Positions 1-6,226 of a DNA stretch of 10,134 nucleotides are shown here, in pieces; positions within the stretch are counted from its first letter, which is position 1; each line of letters opens with the position of its first letter. A program made the translations under genes and the position numbers. This stretch comes from an uncultured Clostridia bacterium. GTDB lineage: Bacteria; Bacillota; Clostridia; Oscillospirales; Acutalibacteraceae. The stretch is taken from contig CAMHOI010000027.1 in the NCBI GenBank assembly GCA_946186725.1, positions 1 through 10,134 on the forward strand, given 5' to 3'. A model generated the notes under the pieces. It saw only the letters and a list, made by a program, of their open reading frames with translations, was not told the origin of the DNA and searched no databases.

Positions 1-811
1 CCTCCCGGAAGAGGCGTTGGACGAACCCCTCCGCGATCCGGAAGATGTCCTCCCGGTCGACGAAGGACATCTCCAGGTCGATCTGGGTGAACTCGGGCTG
101 GCGGTCGGCGCGCAGATCCTCGTCCCGGTAGCAGCGGGCGAGCTGCATATACCGGTCGAAGCCCGCCACCATCAGCAGCTGCTTGTACATCTGCGGGGAC
201 TGGGGCAGAGCGAAGAAGCTGCCCTTGTGGACGCGGGAGGGCACGAGGTAGTCGCGCGCCCCCTCGGGCGTGGACTTGATGAGGGTGGGCGTCTCCAGCT
301 CGAGAAAACCGTTCTCGTCAAAGTAATCGCGGGTGACCTTGGTGATGCGGTGGCGCATGGCAAGGTTGTTCTGCAGGGTGGCGCGGCGCAGGTCGAGGTA
401 GCGGTATTTCAGCCGCAGCTCCTCCTTGGCGGCGGTGTCGTCGAGGATCTCGAAGGGGGGCGTCTGGGCGGTGGAAAGCACCCGCAGCTCGGTCACGAAG
501 ATCTCCACCTCGCCGGTGGGGATCTCCCGATTGATACTGGCACGCACGCGCACGGCGCCCTTGGCCATGACGACGTACTCCGAGCGGAGCTGGAAGGCCT
601 TGTCAAAGACGGCGCGGTCGGTCGCGTCGTCAAAGGCGAGCTGGACGATGCCCGTGCGGTCGCGCAGATCGCAGAAGATCAGCTGCCCCAGGTCGCGCTG
701 ACGCTGGATCCAGCCGCAGACGACGACCTCCTTCCCCTCGTCCTCGCGGCGGAAGGTGCCGCACCAGCGGTCGCGCCGCAGCGCGCCCATGGTCTCGATG
801 GTCAGACTCAT
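1..811 (-). CDS. aspS: Aspartyl-tRNA synthetase, N-terminal 270 residues (gene runs off the left edge)
   Basis: This cytoplasmic class II aminoacyl-tRNA synthetase attaches aspartate to tRNA-Asp. Only residues 1-270 of a protein usually near 590 are visible; the frame is open to base 1, so the catalytic motif 3 and the bacterial insertion domain lie outside. An OB-fold anticodon-binding domain spans about residues 28-110 (VCGWIQRQRD, then IFCDLRDRTG). The hinge follows (KYRYLDLRR, 135-143), then the motif 1 region (about 161-176) with the bacterial-type STPEGARDYLVPSR (180-193). Motif 2 is nearly canonical at 226-245 (RCYRDEDLRADRQPEFTQID, with R226 at its start). The ATG at 811 is preceded by an AAGAGG Shine-Dalgarno site that lies inside the last codons of hisS, and only one base separates it from the hisS stop codon, so translation is probably coupled. 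The gene should share the T-box control of hisS. Identity is secure; whether the enzyme is discriminating cannot be judged from this fragment. Confidence 0.98.
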   Translation of the reverse strand, partial: MSLTIETMGALRRDRWCGTFRREDEGKEVVVCGWIQRQRDLGQLIFCDLRDRTGIVQLAFDDATDRAVFDKAFQLRSEYVVMAKGAVRVRASINREIPTGEVEIFVTELRVLSTAQTPPFEILDDTAAKEELRLKYRYLDLRRATLQNNLAMRHRITKVTRDYFDENGFLELETPTLIKSTPEGARDYLVPSRVHKGSFFALPQSPQMYKQLLMVAGFDRYMQLARCYRDEDLRADRQPEFTQIDLEMSFVDREDIFRIAEGFVQRLFRE

Positions 812-812
812 G

Positions 813-2147
813 TTACTTTTCCTCTTTTCTCAGCCAATCGCTCTCCAGCGTGGCGTTCAGATCGTTGAGCGCGCCCTCGATCTCGCTGTCGTACAGGGCG
901 CTGAGCAGTCCGTCGGGCAGGATCACTTCCCGCTCCTCGCCGGTACCCATATTCTTGAGCCGGGCCTTTCCGTCGGCCAGCTCCTGCTCGCCGAGCACCA
1001 CGGTGTAGCGGGCGCCGAGCTTGTTGGCGTATTTCATCTGCGCCTTCAGGCCGCGGCCCGCGAGGTCGGTCTCCGCCGAAAAGCCCTCGTCGCGCAGCAT
1101 CCCGCACAGGCGGGTGGCCTCCAGCGAGGCGGCGTCTCCCATCGGCGCGAGATAGACCTGACAGGGCTTATCCTCGGGGAAGGGGCACCCCTGCGCCTCC
1201 ATGACCATGAGCAGGCGCTCCAGCCCCATGCCGAAGCCGAGCGCGGGCACCGAGGGGCCGCCCATCTGCTCGACGAGGCCGTCGTAACGGCCGCCGCCGC
1301 AGACGGTGGCCTGCGCCCCCAGGTCGGAGGAGATGAACTCAAAGACGGTGCGGGTGTAGTAGTCCAGTCCGCGCACAATGCGGGGGTTGTTGATAAAGGC
1401 GACGCCGCGGGCGTTGAGGTGGGCCTCCACCCCCCGCTGATGGGCGCGGCAATCCTCGCACAGATAGTCGGTCACGAGGGGCGCCTTGGCGGCGACGGCG
1501 GCGCACACGGGCGACTTGCAGTCGAGGATACGCATGGGGTTGCGCGTCAGCCGCTCGCGGCAGGTGTCGCACAGCTCCGCCTCGTGAGCGGTAAAGTAAT
1601 CCTTGAGCGCCTGCGAATACTTGGGGCGGCAGGCGGGGCAGCCGATGGAGTTGAGCTCCAGGCGCAGGTTCCTCACGCCCAGCGCGTCGAAGGCGCTCGC
1701 CGCGAGGGCGATCACCTCGGCGTCGGCGGCGGGAGAGGGCGCGCCGAAGCACTCCACACCGAACTGGTGGAACTCGCGCAGACGGCCCGCCTGCGGCTTC
1801 TCATACCGGTAGCAGCCGGAAACGTAGCAGATCTTGGCGGGCAGCGCCTCATTGTGGAGCCCGTGCTCCAAAAAGGCGCGCACGGCGCCCGCCGTCCCCT
1901 CCGGCCGCAGGGACACGCTCCGCCCGCCGTTGTCGTCGAAGGTATACATCTCCTTTTGCACGACGTCGGTGGTGTCTCCCACAGAGCGATTGAAAAGCTC
2001 GGTGTGCTCGAACACGGGGGTGCGCAGCTCCCTGAAGCCGTAGAGTCGGGCCGTCTCGATCAAGCGGCGCTCAATATACTGCCAGCGCCCGCTCTGCGAG
2101 GGGAGCACGTCCTGGGTGCCCTTGATCGCGTGTACTGTCAATGCCAT
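813..2147 (-). CDS. hisS: Histidyl-tRNA synthetase
   Basis: This cytoplasmic class II synthetase attaches histidine to tRNA-His. The protein is 444 residues, a usual length. Family marks in order: GTQDVLPS (10-17); the RPEGTAG segment (81-87); motif 2, YRYEKPQAGRLREFHQFG (113-130); the histidine-specific RGLDYYTRTVFEF (259-271), whose R259 matches the catalytic arginine of the E. coli enzyme; and motif 3, ALGFGMGLERL (302-312). A C-terminal anticodon-binding domain starts near 330 (VYLAPMG). Between motifs 2 and 3, residues 170-233 hold four cysteine pairs (170/173, 193/196, 210/215, 230/233), a possible metal site. The frame is open upstream to an ATG at 2237, but that start lies inside the T-box and terminator. 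The ATG at 2147 has a perfect AGGAGG eight bases upstream and gives the standard N-terminus, so I chose it. The gene is first in a hisS-aspS operon. Confidence 0.98.
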   Translation of the reverse strand: MALTVHAIKGTQDVLPSQSGRWQYIERRLIETARLYGFRELRTPVFEHTELFNRSVGDTTDVVQKEMYTFDDNGGRSVSLRPEGTAGAVRAFLEHGLHNEALPAKICYVSGCYRYEKPQAGRLREFHQFGVECFGAPSPAADAEVIALAASAFDALGVRNLRLELNSIGCPACRPKYSQALKDYFTAHEAELCDTCRERLTRNPMRILDCKSPVCAAVAAKAPLVTDYLCEDCRAHQRGVEAHLNARGVAFINNPRIVRGLDYYTRTVFEFISSDLGAQATVCGGGRYDGLVEQMGGPSVPALGFGMGLERLLMVMEAQGCPFPEDKPCQVYLAPMGDAASLEATRLCGMLRDEGFSAETDLAGRGLKAQMKYANKLGARYTVVLGEQELADGKARLKNMGTGEEREVILPDGLLSALYDSEIEGALNDLNATLESDWLRKEEK

Positions 2148-2155
2148 ATCGTTTT

Positions 2156-2161
2156 CCTCCT
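2156..2161 (-). promoter_or_regulatory. Ribosome binding site of hisS
   Basis: A perfect AGGAGG lies eight bases before the ATG at 2147. It falls just after the T-tract of the leader terminator, so it is transcribed only when the leader is read through. It settles the hisS start against the longer open frame that begins at 2237. Confidence 0.9.
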
Positions 2162-2162
2162 G

Positions 2163-2217
2163 AAAAAGCAACGTCCCGACCCGGCCTCCGCCGCATACGG
2201 AAGCAGGATCGGGGACG
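2163..2217 (-). terminator. Intrinsic terminator of the T-box leader
   Basis: CGTCCC, a bulged C, then GATCC (2217-2206) pairs with GGGTC-GGGACG (2182-2172), with one G-T pair. A second seven-pair stem, GCTTCCG/CGGAGGC (2204-2198 with 2190-2184), extends it around a seven-base loop. A T-tract at 2167-2163 follows. This is the usual position for the regulated terminator, directly between the T-box and the hisS ribosome binding site. The CGTCCC at its start is common after T-boxes. Confidence 0.88.
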
Positions 2218-2224
2218 ATCATAG

Positions 2225-2243
2225 ACCGTGGTGCCACCCCGGT
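2225..2243 (-). promoter_or_regulatory. T-box sequence and antiterminator core
   Basis: GGGGTGGCACCACGG (2240-2226) matches the conserved T-box consensus AGGGTGGNACCGCG closely. TGGC (2236-2233) is the bulge that binds the NCCA end of uncharged tRNA. Flanking ACCG (2243-2240) and CGGT (2228-2225) can close the helix, with GG/CC pairs around the bulge. The C in TGGC calls for a G discriminator base on the tRNA. Confidence 0.9.
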
Positions 2244-2318
2244 TGACGCGGCAAGCCGCGCCCGCTCTGACCCCTAACGGGGGTCGGTCGGCGCAAAAAG
2301 CGCAAACGGCTCGGGGCT

Positions 2319-2321
2319 GTC
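2319..2321 (-). promoter_or_regulatory. Candidate specifier codon GAC (Asp) of the T-box
   Basis: In my fold the 3' side of the Stem I internal loop reads CAAGACAG, opposite the 5' AAAGAGTAA. Following the usual layout (an AA-containing element, the specifier, then a purine) the codon is GAC followed by A, which is Asp. The UGGC of the T-box pairs with a tRNA ending in G73, as bacterial tRNA-Asp does; bacterial tRNA-His has C73. A register shift would read ACA (Thr), which fits neither the downstream genes nor the T-box. A GACAC string containing both GAC and CAC lies at about 2337-2333, but in my fold it falls in the upper stem, not the specifier loop. Confidence 0.6.
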
Positions 2322-2411
2322 TTGGGTCGATCGTGTCCCGGCGCGCTCTCAGTCACGGCGCGCCTCCCTGTGGGGGCGATGTCGACTTACTCTTTCCCGT
2401 CGTTGCCGCTG

Positions 2412-2813
2412 TCAGCGATTGTGGACCAGCTCGCGCCAGTCAAGGTCGCCCCGCTCCAGCCCGTGAATGAGCATCTCCGCGGTGGCGAGATTGGTCGCCA
2501 GCGGGATCCGCTGAACGTCGCACAGGCGGAGGAGATTGAGCTCGTTGATCTCGTGCTGGACGGAGGAGTTGGGGTCGCGGAAGAACAAGACCATATCGAT
2601 CTCGTTGCAGCTGATGCGGGCCGCGATCTGCTCGTCGCCGCCCTGGGAGCCGCTCAAAAAGCAGTTGATGGGCAGACCGGTGGCATCGGCAACCAGCTTG
2701 CCGGTCGAGCCGGTGGCGCAGAGACTGTGCCGGCTGAGGATGCCGCAATAAGCGATGCAGAACTGGATCATGAGTTCCTTCTTGGCGTCGTCGGCGATCA
2801 GCGCTATGGTCAT
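2412..2813 (-). CDS. mgsA: Methylglyoxal-synthase family protein with altered active-site positions
   Basis: MgsA converts dihydroxyacetone phosphate to methylglyoxal and phosphate in the cytoplasm, a bypass of lower glycolysis. This protein has 133 residues, close to short Bacillus forms; E. coli has 152. It aligns to E. coli MgsA without gaps at an offset of 11 through the active-site region. Kept: D9 (E. coli D20), ATGSTGKL at 33-40 (phosphate loop), the SGSQGGD segment with D60 (D71, the proposed catalytic base), D80 (D91), H87 (H98) and LATNLATAE (105-113). Changed: D8 where E. coli has H19, and N90 where it has D101, a residue found important for catalysis. The protein also ends before the position of R150. 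The ATG at 2813 has AAGGA nine bases upstream, and an in-frame TGA just before it excludes a longer start. It lies 31 bases after minD and is probably co-transcribed with it. Family membership is sure; activity is uncertain. Confidence 0.9.
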   Translation of the reverse strand: MTIALIADDAKKELMIQFCIAYCGILSRHSLCATGSTGKLVADATGLPINCFLSGSQGGDEQIAARISCNEIDMVLFFRDPNSSVQHEINELNLLRLCDVQRIPLATNLATAEMLIHGLERGDLDWRELVHNR

Positions 2814-2844
2814 CGGTCATCATCCTTTCATGGTGGGCTCGGCG

Positions 2845-3597
2845 CTACAGGCGCTTGAGCTTGGGAAGTCGTACGTTCTTGCCCTCCAGACGGTGTGCGA
2901 CGCGCACAAAGGCGCGCCAGGCGTGTCCCCGGGTCACGGGGGTCCCCCTCAGGAATCCGCGCGCCAGCGCCGGATCGTAGGGAATGATCCCGCCCAACCG
3001 CATGGCGGTGGCGTCAATAATGGCGTCCACGTGTGGAATGAGGTCCCTGCTTGCGGCCGCATAGTCGAAACGGTTGAGGATCATCAGCCGGCGGGAGGGG
3101 GTGATGTCCCGCAGCAGCTCGCAGACCTGACGGGCGTCCCGGATGGAGACCGGGTCGCATCCGACCACGGCCAGCACCTCGTCCGAGACGGCGGCAGCGG
3201 TGCGGAAGCCCTGCCCGATGCCGGCGGAAGAATCCACCAGGATGCGGTCGAATTCCTCCCGCAGGGTCCCGATCAACGGGGCCAGCCCCTCGCCGATCTG
3301 ACCGGCGGAGCGAGGCGCGGGGAGAAGCCAGAGTCCCTTGGCGGCGGGCACGGGCCGAATGGCGTCGCCCACTTCACAGCGGCCGGCCAGCACGTCAGCC
3401 AGGTCGAAAACGACCTCGCCGTCCACGCCGAGCATAAGATCGAGACAGCGCAGCCCTTCGTCGGCGTCGATGAGGAGGGTGCGGTGACCGAGACGCGCCA
3501 GCGCGACGCCCAGCATGCAGGACACGGTCGATTTGCCCGCGCCGCCCTTGCCGGAGACGGTCGTGAAGACTCTGCACTTGTCGTTGCCAGAGGCCAT
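2845..3597 (-). CDS. minD: MinD-like ATPase (ParA/MinD superfamily)
   Basis: MinD is a membrane-cycling ATPase that, with MinC, keeps FtsZ rings away from the cell poles. The protein has 250 residues. The deviant Walker A box SGKGGAGKST lies at 15-24 (signature lysine K17, phosphate-loop lysine K22). The switch/Walker A' stretch LIDADEGLRCLDLMLG (42-57) matches MinD's IDFDIGLRNLDL, with E for I and C for N at the E. coli I41 and N45 positions. The Walker B region ILVDSSAGIG (119-128) resembles MinD's VDSPAGI, and NRFD (175-178) follows. The C-terminus is basic with spaced hydrophobics (W227 to L250) and could be a membrane-targeting helix, but it is not a textbook one. Neither minC nor minE is next to it. 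The ATG at 3597 follows a GGAGG, and its own promoter lies just upstream. It could instead be a MinD relative with another cargo. Confidence 0.85.
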   Translation of the reverse strand: MASGNDKCRVFTTVSGKGGAGKSTVSCMLGVALARLGHRTLLIDADEGLRCLDLMLGVDGEVVFDLADVLAGRCEVGDAIRPVPAAKGLWLLPAPRSAGQIGEGLAPLIGTLREEFDRILVDSSAGIGQGFRTAAAVSDEVLAVVGCDPVSIRDARQVCELLRDITPSRRLMILNRFDYAAASRDLIPHVDAIIDATAMRLGGIIPYDPALARGFLRGTPVTRGHAWRAFVRVAHRLEGKNVRLPKLKRL

Positions 3598-3628
3598 GAG
3601 GCGCCCTCCCTCGCAGAACTGTCGTTAT

Positions 3629-3657
3629 ATTTTATCACGAAGGCGGCGGAAAGTCAA
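3629..3657 (-). promoter_or_regulatory. Strong sigma-A-type promoter for minD-mgsA
   Basis: A -35 box TTGACT (3657-3652) and a -10 box TAAAAT (3634-3629) are separated by exactly 17 bases. A TG one base before the -10 box (3637-3636) makes it an extended -10. The -35 box begins two bases after the mrdA stop codon. Transcription should start near 3622, about 25 bases before the minD ATG. The local AT-richness stands out against the GC-rich surroundings. Confidence 0.85.
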
Positions 3658-3658
3658 T

Positions 3659-5677
3659 TCATTTCAGCAGGGTGTTGACCGGCTGTTCGCTCAACCCGGC
3701 TTCGCCCTGATAGAAATATCGGTCGAGGATCTCCTTGGCGACCGGGGCGATGGCCGAGCCGTGACCGCCGTTCTTCACGGCGATGGCAACGGCAATCTGC
3801 GGGTCGTCATAGGGGGCAAACGCGATGAACATGGCATTGGTCTTGTTGGCCGAATCGGCGGTGCCCGTCTTGCCCGCGACCTTGATGGGATAGTTGCCGA
3901 AGGTGGCGGTGGCGGTGCCGTTCTCGGTCACCTGGAGCATGCCCGCGCGGATGACGTCGAAGGTCTCGGAGGAGATGGAGACGGTGTCCAGCACTTCGGT
4001 AAAATCGTCCTTGACGGTCTCGGTGACGGCGTAATCGAAAACGCTCTTGAGATAGTGAGCGCGGTAGCGGGTGCCGCCGTTGGCGATGGTGGCGGTATAG
4101 GAGGCCAGCTGGAGGGGCGTGAAGGCGTTGTCCGACTGGCCGATGGCGGCCTGGACGGTATCGCCCGGGTTCCAGACGCCGCCGCGCGCCTCCCTCTCCT
4201 CGACGCCGGCCAGCACGCCGGCGTACTCGTTCAGTTCCACCCCGGTGGGCACGCCCAGACCGAAGCGGCGGCAATACTCGTTCATGGAGCGGATGCCGAC
4301 CCGCCAGCCCACCTCAAAGAAGAAGTAGTTGCAGCTCTTGGCCAGGGCGGTGGAGACGGTCAGCCCGCCGTGATAGCCCAGACAGCTGGGCTGATAGTCG
4401 GTGAAACGGCGGTAGGTGTGCAGACAGGTGATGACCTCCGTCGGTGCTATTTTCCCCGTTTCCAGCCCCACGATACCGACCATCGGCTTGAAGGTGGAGC
4501 CGGGGGGGTAACCGCCGTTCAGCGCGCGGTCAAAGAGAGGATCGTTGGCGGCGGCCAGCAGCTCGGAATAGTGATCGGTGAAGTCCGCCAGCGAATAGGA
4601 CGGCTCGTTGGCGGCCGCGAGGATCTCCCCCGTCTTGACCTCAATGACCACGGCGGCGCCGCCCTTGGCGTTGCCTCCTTTGGCGTTGATGTCGAGCACG
4701 GCGGCGTGCAGGGCGTCCTGCGCGGTTCGCTGCAGGTCGCGGTCGATGGTCAGCTGGATGGTGTTGCCGGGGATCATCTCCTGCACAACGGTCGACCGGG
4801 TGATCTCCCCGTTCGCGTCCTGAGTGACGCGGACCTTGCCGTCGGTGCCGTGGAGGTAGCTCTCGGCGGCCTGCTCCATGCCGGCCTTGCCGATGCGGTC
4901 GTTGAACTGATAGGCGCCGCTCTCCTTTACCTTCTCCCATTCCTCAGCGGACATCAATCCGACGTAGCCGAGGATGTGGGGGGCAAGGGTGGGATCGGCG
5001 TACTCGCGGAAGGTGGCCGCCTCCAATTCCACACCCTCATAATCGAAGGCGGTCTCCTTGAGGGTGGTGACAGCGATGTCCGAGACGTCCTGCGCGAAGA
5101 CGAAGGGAGTGGCGAGGGAATAGTCCGCCTTCTCCATGGAGTAGCGCACCCCCATGACCACCCGCTGCAGGGTCTCAGCCATGCCCTCCAGCCGATAGCG
5201 GCTGACCATGGCGTCAAAGCAGTTGCGGGCCGTGGCGTAGCGAGCCAGGTCCAGGGCGGAACGCAGGGAAGCGACGTCGCTCTCGGCGTCCGGAAGAAAA
5301 TCGTAGGGTGCCTCCGGGGACAGAGGCAGAACGTCCGTCCATTCGTCCCCGGTGCGCGTCAGCAGGTCGTACAGCCGCACGATGACGGCGTTCAGCTCGC
5401 TCGAAGGCAGACGCGCGGCGTCGAAGACGATGTTGTAGCCGGCGCGGTTGGAAACCAGGACGCGGCCGTAGCGGTCGAGGATCTCTCCCCGCGTGGCGGT
5501 GACGACGCGGGTACGGGTGGAGGAGGTGTCCGCCTGCGCCAGATAGGAGGCGGCGTTCACCAGCTGGACCTCGCCCAGCTTGACGAAAAAGGCGGCCAAA
5601 ATGACCGACACAATGCAGATCATGGCGGTGAAGCGGATGTAGAAGGGCTTTTTGCGCTGATAAAAGGTGCGTCTCAT
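3659..5677 (-). CDS. mrdA: Penicillin-binding protein 2, elongasome transpeptidase
   Basis: This class B PBP cross-links peptidoglycan during lateral wall growth, anchored in the membrane with its catalytic domain outside. It has 672 residues, slightly longer than E. coli PBP2 (633). A basic N-terminus and one membrane helix (about 14-34) are followed by the pedestal motif RGEILDRYGRVLVSNR (63-78). The transpeptidase domain begins near 305. All three active-site motifs are intact: STFK (394-397, catalytic S394), SCN (448-450) and KTGT (603-606). The ATG at 5677 overlaps the mreD stop codon as ATGA. A G-rich stretch serves as a weak Shine-Dalgarno site, so translational coupling to mreD is likely. 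The gene closes the mreBCD block, which supports the elongation role over the septal one (PBP3/FtsI). No rodA, the usual glycosyltransferase partner, follows here. I see no terminator after it. Confidence 0.95.
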   Translation of the reverse strand: MRRTFYQRKKPFYIRFTAMICIVSVILAAFFVKLGEVQLVNAASYLAQADTSSTRTRVVTATRGEILDRYGRVLVSNRAGYNIVFDAARLPSSELNAVIVRLYDLLTRTGDEWTDVLPLSPEAPYDFLPDAESDVASLRSALDLARYATARNCFDAMVSRYRLEGMAETLQRVVMGVRYSMEKADYSLATPFVFAQDVSDIAVTTLKETAFDYEGVELEAATFREYADPTLAPHILGYVGLMSAEEWEKVKESGAYQFNDRIGKAGMEQAAESYLHGTDGKVRVTQDANGEITRSTVVQEMIPGNTIQLTIDRDLQRTAQDALHAAVLDINAKGGNAKGGAAVVIEVKTGEILAAANEPSYSLADFTDHYSELLAAANDPLFDRALNGGYPPGSTFKPMVGIVGLETGKIAPTEVITCLHTYRRFTDYQPSCLGYHGGLTVSTALAKSCNYFFFEVGWRVGIRSMNEYCRRFGLGVPTGVELNEYAGVLAGVEEREARGGVWNPGDTVQAAIGQSDNAFTPLQLASYTATIANGGTRYRAHYLKSVFDYAVTETVKDDFTEVLDTVSISSETFDVIRAGMLQVTENGTATATFGNYPIKVAGKTGTADSANKTNAMFIAFAPYDDPQIAVAIAVKNGGHGSAIAPVAKEILDRYFYQGEAGLSEQPVNTLLK

Positions 5678-6225
5678 TGCCAGTTCCCCCCCGGTCCCCT
5701 GTGGCCTCGCTCGCGTTGGGAACGGTAAGACAGATAGCGAGCCGCAAAATAGAAAGGAAGCACGAACAGCCAGGTGTAGAAAGCGGCGGGAACGCTTACC
5801 CTCCAGAAGTAGGCCCCCACCCCCTCGTACCCCTTGGGCAGCTCGAGAAGGAGAAAAAGGGCCAGCTCATAGAGCAGACAGCCGCCCAGACTGATCAGCC
5901 CAACGGTGATCAACCGCTGATTGAACAGGTGCTCCACCAACAGGGAGATCGCCAGTCCGAGCAGGGCCATGGCGATGGCGTGGAAGCCGTCGGGCGCGAC
6001 CGAGGTCAGATCGGTCAGCACCCCCGCCGCCAGGCCGAAGAGGAAGGAAGCCGTCACGCCGTTGAAGACGCTCAGCGCGCACACCAGAGCCACCAACAGC
6101 AGAGGCCGCACCCCGTGCAGGGCGCGCAGCAGACCCGTGCTTTGCACCAAAAACGCCGCCAGAAGCACAAGGCACCAGGCGGTGTAATAGAGGTATCCGT
6201 GTTTTCGGCGGACGTGGTACTCCAT
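5674..6225 (-). CDS. mreD: Rod-shape-determining membrane protein MreD
   Basis: MreD is an integral membrane protein of the elongasome, linking MreC and MreB to cell-wall synthesis. The protein has 183 residues, typical for the family, and about five or six hydrophobic segments (roughly 12-29, 40-55, 57-72, 80-97, 105-128, 147-165). The family hallmark is the stretch FGLAAGVLTDLTS (63-75), followed by GFHAIAMALLGL (80-91). The C-terminus is short, basic and probably cytoplasmic. A longer in-frame ATG at 6273 lies inside mreC. I prefer 6225, one base after the mreC TAA, because GGGAGA lies just upstream and the protein then begins with the usual short cytoplasmic tail (MEYHVRRKHG). The stop codon overlaps the mrdA start. 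Confidence 0.93.
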   Translation of the reverse strand: MEYHVRRKHGYLYYTAWCLVLLAAFLVQSTGLLRALHGVRPLLLVALVCALSVFNGVTASFLFGLAAGVLTDLTSVAPDGFHAIAMALLGLAISLLVEHLFNQRLITVGLISLGGCLLYELALFLLLELPKGYEGVGAYFWRVSVPAAFYTWLFVLPFYFAARYLSYRSQRERGHRGPGGNWQ

Positions 6226-6226
6226 G

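Larger units (their letters stand above)
2163..2406 (-). promoter_or_regulatory. T-box riboswitch leader of hisS-aspS
   Basis: A tRNA-sensing leader fills the mgsA-hisS gap. Hand folding gives Stem I from about 2406 to 2302. Its base pairs GCAACG (2406-2401) with CGTTTGC (2308-2302). An AGTA loop-E motif lies on the 5' side, across from the candidate specifier at 2321-2319. The tip is a seven-pair GGCGCGC/GCGCGCC hairpin whose loop side carries CTGAGAG, close to the usual GNTGNGAG. Two further hairpins follow (GACCCC/GGGGTC at 2285-2269, and a C/G stem at 2260-2247). The T-box sequence GGGGTGGCACCACGG (2240-2226) is next, then an intrinsic terminator. By the known mechanism, uncharged tRNA pairs with specifier and T-box, stabilises the antiterminator and allows transcription of hisS-aspS. 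I did not resolve by hand exactly how antiterminator and terminator exclude each other. The leader begins six bases after the mgsA stop codon, and I see no convincing promoter for it. Confidence 0.93.

Noticed and set aside
17..868. Long open frame on the plus strand opposite aspS
   Set aside because: It mirrors aspS, which has clear AspRS motifs. The plus-strand product is rich in G, L, V, H and D without recognisable motifs, as expected from the antisense of GC-rich codons.
2148..2237. N-terminal extension of HisRS from an ATG at 2237
   Set aside because: It would translate the T-box and terminator. The ATG at 2147 has a perfect Shine-Dalgarno site and gives the standard HisRS start.
756..2246. 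496-residue open frame on the plus strand opposite hisS
   Set aside because: It is the antisense shadow of hisS and the T-box. No family motif, no convincing ribosome binding site, and the opposite frame is a textbook HisRS.
2420..2448. Possible promoter inside the end of mgsA (TTGACT with CACAAT)
   Set aside because: The spacer is only 14 bases and the -10 box matches four of six positions, so I do not call it a promoter.
3515..5728. 737-residue open frame on the plus strand opposite mrdA
   Set aside because: It is very long, but the product is repetitive in G, V, D and H. It overlaps PBP2 with all three catalytic motifs intact. Lack of stop codons follows from high GC at third positions.
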